This document shows, piece by piece, positions 12,133 through 21,697 of a stretch of 64,000 nt of DNA. Both the position numbers and the translations under genes were made by a program. A model generated the notes under the pieces. The model did not search any database and had not been told where the DNA came from. It saw only the letters and a list, made by a program, of their open reading frames with translations. How positions within the stretch are numbered: the first letter of the stretch is position 1; every line of letters begins with the position of its first letter. Source of the DNA: Podaxis mareebaensis (taxonomy: Eukaryota; Basidiomycota; Agaricomycetes; Agaricales; Agaricaceae); the NCBI GenBank assembly GCA_018524725.1, contig JAEUWP010000542.1:26165-90164 (forward strand), written 5' to 3'.

Positions 12133-12781
12133 TGTTGAGGAATTAATCAGCATTACACTTACGCGTATACTTGCCATCGGCAATACATGCTGAATCCTCG
12201 ACGCGTACACTCTGCATTGACAGAGCTTATATATTTTTGGAACTCTCCATAGCTTCGTGCTATGTTTAGATTGATCCGTTTCTATTAATACTTTTATACA
12301 CATACGTAGATGTACGGCCTGTGTTAGTATTACTCATATCCTCATGGATTATGACTTGTAGAAACATTCTCTGACTGCGGATGACTCCTGTAGCATATGG
12401 TAGAGTCATGTTCTTTCTTATTTTAACTTTTACATGCACATCCTTCATGTTATACGCGCATATGCCTTATGTTTTCTTACTCATGCATGTATCTTACCCT
12501 TGACCCAGTGTCGTAGCTCTATGGTATTTAAACCTTCATGTAGTAGCGTACTTTCTTCACTGGAGTTTTACATTCCTCGTCTACTTGACTACTCAGCTAC
12601 TCTAAGCTCAATATTCCTCGCTACTTTCAATTCGGTCTTATCTTCTCTGGTACACCTCAAGACTCGCCCTTTCCTCATCTATCAGGTTTCCTCCCTGTTC
12701 AACTCGCCTCGGATTGTGAGTAACTGGTTTACTCTCCACTGACGCTATGCTTGTGTAGTAGCAACCATTCTCCCCTTGTCA
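12133..12781 (+). repeat. Copia 5' LTR
   Basis: 649 bp, starting TGTTGAGGAATTAATCAG and ending CCCCTTGTCA. It aligns without gaps to 19470-20118 with 14 mismatches, all transitions in CpG-derived dinucleotides. Confidence 0.95.
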
Positions 12782-12793
12782 GGTTATGGGCCC
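12782..12793 (+). promoter_or_regulatory. Copia primer-binding site (initiator tRNA anticodon type)
   Basis: GGTTATGGGCCC follows the LTR directly. Its reverse complement, GGGCCCATAACC, is the anticodon-stem/loop sequence of eukaryotic initiator tRNA-Met, with CAT the anticodon. Drosophila copia and relatives prime from such an internal half-tRNA and not from the tRNA 3' end. Confidence 0.7.
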
Positions 12794-12969
12794 CGAGACT
12801 CTCCTTCTGAGGATTCTCTCCTATTAACTTAGGATTGAGATAAAGACGTCTTGGGATTAGCCTATTTCTACCTTTAAAAGTTATCTGTATACAACGTTAT
12901 ACTAATACCCCATTTTTTTGATATTGCTTAGTCGATTTCTTATCTGCCAATTTCTTTGATACGTCAAAT

Positions 12970-15900
12970 ATGGCTTTGACTATTGCTACTTCTTCCCTTC
13001 CTAAACTTGAGGGCCCCTCTAACTACAAGTTCTGGGCTCATCGTCTTCAAGGAGCACTTTCCTTGATTAGTGTTACTGGTTCCACGGAAACAGGCTGGAC
13101 CCTTACCAATGGAATGGCGACAGCACCTGCTCAGAATGACGCAGCTGAAACGGCATGTCAGAATCAGATGAAGGCGCAAGCCTTATCGATTATTGAAAAC
13201 ACGTTGCCTGATTCTATGCTGCTTCATGGAAGAACAGCCCCTGACACCTTATGGACTTATCTCCAAACTCAATTTGGAACGCTTGGTCCAGCTAATGTCT
13301 ACGGCTTGTTCATCCGAGCTCTAAAGAAGAGAATCACCGGCAAAAGAGATATTGCGGTTGATATCGCCGAAATGGCGACTCTCTTCACTCAGGTAGAAGA
13401 AGCTACTGCTGCTATCCCTGAGGTACTTAGAGCTATGGTTCTTCTTTCGGCTATTCCGGATGATTGGGATTCGGTCCGACAATCATTGTTGACCAACAAC
13501 ACTACAATCGCTGCCCTTACTTGGAAAGTGGTCGCAGATGCTTTAAATGCTGAATGGGCTCAGTGGAATGGACGTAACAAAATGTCCACCCACCTCGCCA
13601 ATGCTCAATCTGCTAACAAAGCTAAACTTCCCAATGACCAAGGCAGTCCTTCTGCTTGGAACAAGTCTCGTCCGGGTCCACCTTGGAGTTGATTTATCCC
13701 TCAGCCTGTCGGCCGAGATAAAACCTCCAACGGTCCCAAGCCTCAAGGCCAACAAGGCGGTCAGCCTGGTCAATGGCAGACTGTTAAGCCGAAGAAGAAG
13801 AGGGCTCCCAAGAAGAAGAAGTCCCCTAACGCCTCAGCCAAACCAGCCGATTCCATGGTGGGTTTTGCTGCACCTGCTCACCTAGTGGCGGCACCTCCAC
13901 TTCCCCCTGCTGGTGCTGGTAGACCTTACACAGGTCCCAACATGCACCCATTCGACCTCTTAGATCGAATCCAGAGGCTGCAAGTGAACGCACCTCGTGT
14001 TCCACCTCAGGCTTTGGTCCAACAACGCCTAGCTGCTACAGTTCCGCAGGATCGTCCCCTGCTTCCCTCACTTTCTCATCGGGTACGATCTCAAAACCCT
14101 GTTCCCATCGCTCCAACTTACTCTTCTGCCTTGCAGGAGAAACGTAAGTTTGAAGAGTCTAAAATAGAGGCGAGTAACCTCTGTTTTACTGCTATTCTTG
14201 AGCTTGAGATAATTAATCTTGCACAGGAGGCACACAAAACTCTTCAGGTGATGAAACGTCAACAGACTGATACAGCGACTAAGTCACTTGATCAGATTCA
14301 TGAGGAACAGAAGATCAAGACCCAGTGCTATCGCGACATTAATCGTGCCCGTAAGCTTCGTTGTGCTCCTACCAAGCAAAGCGTACAGGATCTGATTGAG
14401 GAAACTTTACTCCTCATGTCGCTAGATGACGCATCCGAGAAAGCGAAGAACTTCGACAAAGAGTTCCCGCCACTTCTGGGACACTCAGGTCTTCTTCCAC
14501 CTGGTCATCCAGTCGAGGTAGGCACCTATTCTCGATGTGTCCACATGGGTAAATGGACTAAAAATCCACCCAAGAAGACCACACCTTCCATGCAGTGAGC
14601 CGAAATGCTGTATGACATCGTCGAAGAAGCTCTTCATGAACACGAGGAAGAGAAGCAGAAGAAGGCATGTGAACTTCGCTTCAAGAAGAAGCCCAAGGTT
14701 CAAGGGGAATGCTACATCCCACACGTAGGTCGCTTCTATCAAGATCTGATGAACCAATTAATTCATTTTGGTGTCATACAGGATACTTGCGAAGTCGATC
14801 CTAAAGTATGTGTTAATCCTATTGGTCGATTACGGCTTATTCATTTCCTTGTTACCCAACAGGGAGAACAAAGCTCTCACACCCTACAAGAGGTGCTTGC
14901 TGTGATTGACAAAAATCCCGAAGGTTATCCACTTGATCCAACAGATCGTGAATACCTTTACTCAATAGGCTTAACAGAATGCGAATGGGATGAAGTGATG
15001 GCGCCTTCGACCTCGTCGGTCGATGTTCCACCTGCACCACCTTCTTCACCACGACTTCCCGGAGCATCTCATCCCAATGATGAGATCGATCTCGTTGGGA
15101 GCGACATCGAAGATCGCCCACCTCTCGTCAACAGCCCACGTCATCTTTCTGACATAGACTATGATGCCGACGACACAAGTGATGCTGATAGTGACTTCGA
15201 GAAGAAGAAGGCTATGGGGTATGTAATCCATATCTTATCACCATCATCTGATGCTGATCACCTCCATACTCAGACCAGTCACGACGCTTCCTCTTGGGAA
15301 GAAGAAGGGCAAGCTCAGCAAGAAGTGCCGCACCAAGGCCAAACATCGTGAGGTTTAGAGGGTCGTCCGCGCAGGACAGAAGGAGGAAGAGGAGATGAGC
15401 ACCTACCGTCAAGGGAACGGATACTTAGGTGGCTCATAGCTTTGGACAATGTAAAGTTTTGTGATGGATCATGTACAGAACACGTAGCGATGTGCACAAG
15501 CACATCTCGCTTTAATGTAATTCATTCTGTACATGCACCTCCCAGTCCGAAATCCTCTAAGATCAGAAGATATGAAGATGATGAAATAATAAGAATGGAT
15601 GAGTATAATGCTATTTGGTTATTAGACTCAGGAGCATCTGGCCATTACATGCCACATATGGAAGACTTCATTGACTTCCAGTATTATCCTGATCCTATAA
15701 CCGTATACACTGCCGGTGAACCAATGATATCACCAGGACATGGTACAGTCTTAATTGAAACCGTGGTCAATACAGATAACGGCACCCGGATACTTAATCA
15801 TTCATATCTATATCCGGTGCATTACTTACAAGGTAGCGGAGATCGATTGTTATCAGTTGGTCAGCTCGCCAAGGCTGGAGCTAAAATAGAAACCACTGAT

Positions 15901-18900
15901 AGCTGCTCACGCGTCAATGACTCTTTAAATGAGCCGATACTAGTTGCACAACCCTTAATAGGTTGTTCACCTACTCTTCATTATGTGAAGAGCAAAATCA
16001 TTAAAACGCATGATGATATGCATGCATTTGCAACTAGTACTGTACCAGAGTATAACATCCTCCATAATAGGATGGGACACCCGTCAGATCGCATCCTCAA
16101 ACATTTTGAGACAAATACAATCGGCTTTCCTCATGTAGAAATTCCCAAAAATAGCATGAAACCATGTGAAGGTTGCACTATGGGAAAGATGCATCAGAAA
16201 AGCTTCAATGTAAACTTTGAGAGAGTGTCCAGGCCTCTAGAAAGAATCCATTCGGATCTTTTAGAAATGCCTAAAATTAGTTACTGAAAATATAAATGGG
16301 TAATGACTATTTTGGATGACTTCTCCTCAAACACTTGGGTTCATTTACTTCGTAAAAAATCCGAAGCACCCACAGTAATGAAGAACTTCTTGACCTTAGT
16401 CAATAAGCATATTGGCAGTCTGGTAAAGTTCTTACATACTGATCGAGGAGGAGAATACGTCAAAGAAAGCTTACAAGCTCTCTTACACTCTCAAGGGATT
16501 ATCCATGTGACAAGCGCTCCACATGCTCACCAACAAAATGGTAGAGCAGAACACCTTAATTGTACCTTAATGGATAAAGCTGAAGCCATGCGGCATCATG
16601 CTTGTATTCCAGATGGTTGGTGGGAATTTGTGATTGATACCACTTGTTATCTTTACAATCGCACCCCCATATCACGCCTTGATTGGAAAACCCCTCAAGA
16701 AGTTTTAACAGGTGTCAAACCAAATGTTTCTAAATTCAGAACCTTTGGATGTGGTGCTTATGCGTTCTTACCCAAAGAAGTCCGAAAAGATAAATTATCC
16801 CCAAAATCGGAATTAATGATATTCCTGGGATACTCTCCGGACTGAAAGAATTATTTGTTCATGCGTCATCTGCAGGGCAATGTTCTTTACATTTTGCCCA
16901 CTGCTATATTCGATGAACAATTCTTTCCTAAATGTTCTGAAAAGAAACATAGATCGAATAGTAGTCATAGTTCTCTATCAAGAACTCCTACACCACCTAG
17001 TGAGGTTATCATTTACCCTAGACAGGATAACTCAAGGTCACCACCTCCGGAAAGACCTTCAGCTCCTACGCCACCATCGTCCTCTTCGTCCAATCCAGAT
17101 CCTAGATATTGGAATGGAACTCCAGATATAGACGATGATAACGAGGACAAGGACAGCCAACATGATTTACCAAGAGAAGATCATGATTCTGATTTAGAAT
17201 ATGCTGATCCTAAAGATTATCCTGATCTAGAAAGACATTCGCCTGCGCAAAGCGTTGATCCGAATGAAAATCGAGATTCATCTCCATATTTGGATGACTT
17301 TGAAGAACGAGGTGATGATAGACCTTTCACTGCATCTCCCCCTGTTCCTCAGTCTCCAAGATTAGAAGAGCATGAGAATCGTGGCAATGATCCACCCTTT
17401 AGGGAAGAATCATCAAGCCCTGTACCCAGGACTTCTGAAAGCGAAGCACCGCAAGGTCCTTCTATGACGTCTTCTAGGTTTTCCCCTATGAAACCTGCAC
17501 AGAAATGTCATGCCGCTTCTCCGCCATGGATGCAACAATGGCAATCATCTTCTAATCAATGTCCTCAAAGAGAATGTCGGGTTCCTTCTAAACCCGGAAA
17601 CATATATGGAGATCAACATCCAGTAAAAGTACTACATAATTATCGAGGCTTTGAATGGATACCTCCTAAAGGAGAACCATTACTTAAGCATATTCGCAAA
17701 CAAAGCCCAGTAGCACTTCCCGATGTTGAAAATGAAATGCCACCTGATGAACACACACTTGATTCTTCACAAACTTCTACGTCGATGGAACTTATGATGG
17801 TACATCACGTGAATAAGTTATGCAAAGAAGGAGGAGTACAGTTCATCGATTTTCTTTTTGCGAACAAAATTGATGCGTCATATACCCCTAAAGTCTTCAA
17901 AGACTTAGCTAAACTCCCCAAGGAAATCCGCGATAAGTGGTATAATGCTTGCCTTGAGGAGATAGACGCATTAAAGAAATGACAGGTCTATGAACTTGTT
18001 GAACTTCCGAAAGGAAGGAAAGTGATTGGTAATCAATGGGTATTCACTCCTCGATCTGATGGCAGATTCAGATCTCGATTAGTCGCACAAGGGTTCTCAC
18101 AAATCGAAGGCATTGACTTCGATGAACTCTTCTCTCCTGTTGTCTGGTACGAGACCGCATGATTGCTATTTGCGATAGCTGCCCTCGAGGACTGGGATAT
18201 GTTTGGTCTTGACGTGAAGACCGCTTATCTCTATGGACACCTTAAGGAAGAAATCTATATGCGACAACCTGAAGGTTTCATCCAAAAAGGACAAGAAACC
18301 AAAGTATGGCGCTTGAAACGTGCCTTATACGGTCTCAAACAAGCTGGCCGACAATGGTGGCTTGAAGTGACAAATTCGATGAAAGAACTAGGCTTCAAAC
18401 GAGCATCACTTGATGCAGGAGTCTATTATTATTACGATACACGAGAGAAATCTCTTATCATCGCACTACTTTATGTGGATGATGCGGCTTTCTTAGGACC
18501 GCATGGATCGAAAGTTCTTCATCAAAAGATAAAAGCATTTATGGAAAGATGGGAATGTCGCTTCTTAGGTGAACTTACCAAATTCCTAGGAATGCATATC
18601 ACAAGGGACCGTGATAATCTATTGATTATGATTGATCAACAACCATACCTTGATAAGGTATTAGAACGTTTTAATGTGGTTGAAAAAGCCAAATCAACTC
18701 CATTGCCGAGAGACTTCGTCTTCACTACAGCAAAAGATGAGGCATCTGCTAATTTTAGGCAGAAGTACCAACAATTGGTTGGATCTTTGATGTACTTGAT
18801 GATCGGATCACGTCCCGATATTGCTTTTGCACTCGTCAAGTTATCCCAACAAATGACGAATCCATCATGGGAACACTATAAAGCCGGCTTACATACTTTG

Positions 18901-19434
18901 CGATACCTTCGTGGCACATCTAAATATGCCATTGTTTATGATGGACAAACAAACGAAGGAATCAATGTGTTCTCTGACTCTGATTGGGCACAAGATCCAG
19001 AAACCAGAAAATCAGTCACTGGCTTCTTCATTAGAATAGCTGGAGCAGCTGTATCATGGCTATCACGGCGCCAGAAGACTGTTGCCTTATCATCGACAGA
19101 AGCCAAATATATGGCTTTGTCAGATGCTAGTCGTCAAATCGAGTGGACAGTTAACCTGCTCACTGAAATCAGCATTAATCCAGAAAGGATTAAGAAACCA
19201 CACTTATTTGGTGATAACCGAGGTTCAGTATTTTGGGCCAAAAATCCAGTAACCGAAAAACGTTCAAAACATGTGGATGTTAAGTTCCATTATATCCGCA
19301 ATTTACTTGAGGATGAAAAATTCCTCTTGTATAATATCAAAGGAACTGAAAATCCTGCGGATTTATTAACAAAGAATCTCGACACGCAAAAGTTTAATTT
19401 CTTTTTGCCTTCATTAGGTGTTGAATTCTTTTAG
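12970..19434 (+). pseudogene. Copia gag-pol with seven in-frame TGA stops
   Basis: One reading frame runs 2154 codons without any frameshift. It is interrupted only by TGA at 13690, 14596, 15349, 16285, 16843, 17980 and 18160. Gag (UBN2-like) begins MALTIATSSLPKLEGPSNY. Protease has LLDSGASGHY (Asp codon at 15625). The integrase zinc-binding part has HNRMGHPS...CEGC, and the core has LDDFS, HTDRGGEY and NGRAEHLN. Reverse transcriptase has DVKTAYLYG and YVDD (18472-18483). RNase H has FSDSDWAQD and SSTEAKYMAL. Several stops fall where the family has Arg (for example after YETA), fitting CGA to TGA. About 570 residues between Gag and protease are unusual, and no CCHC zinc knuckle is visible. 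It is not functional as it stands. Confidence 0.9.
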
Positions 19435-19458
19435 TACTTCACACTCTGACAATTTCGA

Positions 19459-19469
19459 GCGAGGAGGAG
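19459..19469 (+). promoter_or_regulatory. Copia polypurine tract
   Basis: GCGAGGAGGAG sits directly upstream of the 3' LTR, the expected primer for plus-strand DNA synthesis. Confidence 0.7.
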
Positions 19470-20118
19470 TGTTGAGGAATTAATCAGCATTACGCTTACG
19501 CGTATACTTGCCATCGGCAATACATGCTGAATCCTCGACGCGTACACTCTGCATTGACAGAGCTTATATATTTTTGGAACTCTCCATAGCTTCATGCTAT
19601 GTTTAGATTGATCCGTTTCTATTAATACTTTTATACACATACGTAGACATACAGCCTGTGTTAGTATTACTCATATCCTCATGGATTATGACTTGTAGAA
19701 ACGTTCTCTGACTGCGGATGACTCCTGTAGCATATGGTAGAGTCATGTTCTTTCTTATTTTAACTTTTACATGCACATCCTTCATGTTATACGCGCATAT
19801 GCCTTATGTTTTCTTACTCATGCATGTATCTTACCCTTGACCCAGTGTCGTAGCTCTACGGTATTTAAACCTTCATGTAGTAGCGTACTTTCTTCACTGG
19901 AGTTTTACATTCCTCATCTACTTGACTACTCAGCTACTCTAAGCTCAATATTCCTCGCTACTTTCAATTCGGTCTTATCTTCTCCGGTACACCTCAAGAC
20001 TCGCCCTTTCCTCATCTATCAGGTTTCCTCCCTGTTTGACTCGCCTCGGATTGTGAGTAACTGGTTTACTCTCCACTGACGCTATGCTTGTGTAGTAGCA
20101 ACTGTTCTCCCCTCGTCA
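19470..20118 (+). repeat. Copia 3' LTR
   Basis: 649 bp, the same length as the 5' LTR, with TG...CA ends. It is followed by the CGGGG target-site duplication. Confidence 0.95.
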
Positions 20119-20123
20119 CGGGG
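20119..20123 (+). repeat. Copia target-site duplication, right copy (CGGGG)
   Basis: It matches 12128-12132 exactly. Confidence 0.9.
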
Positions 20124-20227
20124 CTCTACTGAGATATACCCAGTAGGAATTTGTGATGGGCAAAGATCATAAGAAAGTATTGCACCATTATAGCTCAACG
20201 GACATCACCACTTCAGCACTACACTGG

Positions 20228-20440
20228 TAGATTATGCAGGCACTGGCACATTGCGCAGGGGGCCAGCACATTGTGCAGAGGGCCGGCACATAGCACAGGC
20301 AACGGCACATTGCACAGGGGGCTGGCACAGTGCCCAGGCACCGGCACATTGCACAATGTGCCGGCCCTCTGTGCAATGTGCCAGCCCCCTACATGGTGCA
20401 GAGACCAGCACATGGTGCAGACACTGGCATGAAACCCGGT
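20228..20440. repeat. GGCACATTGYRCAG minisatellite with a hairpin
   Basis: Degenerate ~20-22 bp units rich in (C/G)GCACATTG(C/T)GCAG(A/G)GGGC are arranged in both orientations. They meet at 20341-20364, where 10-bp arms CCGGCACATT/AATGTGCCGG flank a 4-base loop. It lies just inside the KDZ left end (copia removed), a typical place for subterminal repeats. Confidence 0.75.
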
Positions 20441-20515
20441 GCAAGACTGGCATTCATATTACACTGAACATTGAGTGAAATGAAGTGATAGTATAAATGG
20501 AATTCAATTTACAAT

Positions 20516-21482
20516 TTATGCAAGGTCTACATCAATATCAGCTTCCAGATCATAGGATTGACCCGTGTTCTGTGAAGTGCGGTTGTCAATGTCAAGGATC
20601 TTTTTCATGATGTCCTCTTCGGCAAAGGTATCGGCTTGTTGACGGATCTCTAGGACTGAATTCGCCGCATTCTTGATTGCCTGGAGCTTCTGTGCCTCGG
20701 CATGATATAGGCGATGGGAGGCATCCTTGTAGCTCAACCCATACCGCTGTTGCAGTGCTTGAATTTCTGCATGGAGAGCAAGGAGCTCACACTCTGTCAA
20801 GCCCTAAAATGAGGCAGGTTATTATGGACTAAATGACAGACAAAGAACAAGCACAGACCGGCACCACTGGCGCCATGATTTTACCGGCATTAATTCAATT
20901 AAAAGGAAGGGCCTGTCGGGACTGTGGCTGATGCAGGATGCATGGCAATAAGTATGGAGTAAAGGAAGAAAACTTTTAAGAGGGCATTAAAGCCACCAGC
21001 TTGAAACCAGCACCCGGACAGCACTCAACCGGCATCCGAAAGTAAGCCGGGACACAACCAGGCATTTGAGCCGGCACTCAACTGGCATCCAAAATGTCAC
21101 TCAACCGGGATTTGACTGCCACTTAGGCCAGATTCAACCAGAATCCAAGCACCCCCCAGCCGGCATTTGACTGGCACATAACACGGCACACAATTCAGAA
21201 TGACCACCGGCAAGGGGAAAACCACCGGCATGATGTGACGAATATGGGTGGGACATCTGGGAGAGAACAAAAAATGTATGGGTAGGAACTTACACCACCG
21301 GGAGCATTGTCAACATCGAGAGACCCCTTGATTGCCTCGGCTTGCAATGCATGTTCTGTTGCCTCCTTCAGGAAAGTAGGGACCAGGTACCGGTCGCCTT
21401 GTGGAGTCGTACAAACTGAGAATGAAGTTGGCGTTTCCGCCGAAATCGTCTGATTTTTAGAATTAGCAGTGGGGGTGTCCAT
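20516..21482 (-). CDS. KDZ passenger gene 1, small helical protein
   Basis: Two exons (21294-21482 and 20516-20803) give 158 residues and join in phase 0. The donor is GTAAGT, the acceptor TTTTAG. The intron is unusually long for this genome (490 bp) and filled with repeats of CCGGCA-type motifs. The N-terminal exon contains FSVCTTPQGDRYLVPTFLKE; the C-terminal exon is predicted helical or coiled (ECELLALHAEIQALQQRYG). I recognise no domain. It lies inside the KDZ element on the opposite strand to the transposase and has no in-frame stop, so it could still be expressed. Confidence 0.55.
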
Positions 21483-21697
21483 GTTTGCAGGTGGGTATGG
21501 GTGGAAAGCATTGGGAGATAATCACCAGATATTAAGATAACAGTAAATGATCTAATTGGTGATTATGTAATAAAATGCTCGATAGATCGCATGACAAGTT
21601 GAACATTGCCGGGGAAACAAAGTTAAAAAATTCCATCTCTTCCTCTTATGAATACCGTATAGACCAAAAGGCCCACCAGCAGTACTAAGAAATACAA

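Larger units (their letters stand above)
12133..20118 (+). mobile_element. Ty1/copia LTR retrotransposon
   Basis: This is a full-length 7986-bp element. It has 649-bp LTRs with TG...CA ends, a 5-bp TSD, a primer-binding site right after the 5' LTR, a gag-pol frame in copia order (protease, integrase, reverse transcriptase, RNase H) and a purine-rich tract (GCGAGGAGGAG) before the 3' LTR. The LTRs differ at only 14 positions, so insertion was recent relative to the decay rate, yet gag-pol has seven in-frame stops. It is inserted at the inner edge of the KDZ left inverted repeat. Confidence 0.95.

Noticed and set aside
12970..19434. TGA read-through or a changed genetic code as an explanation for the TGA-only stops
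   Set aside because: Host genes in the window, for example SEC11 (stop 47672-47674) and the MoCF gene (stop 9909-9911), end in TGA, and the LTR differences independently show CpG decay.
12133..20118. Classical Neurospora-type RIP (CpA to TpA)
   Set aside because: That would create TAA and TAG stops and CpA changes; only TGA stops and CpG-type changes are seen.
20228..20440. CRISPR-like array
   Set aside because: The units are degenerate, occur in both orientations, have no unique spacers and lie in a eukaryotic transposon.
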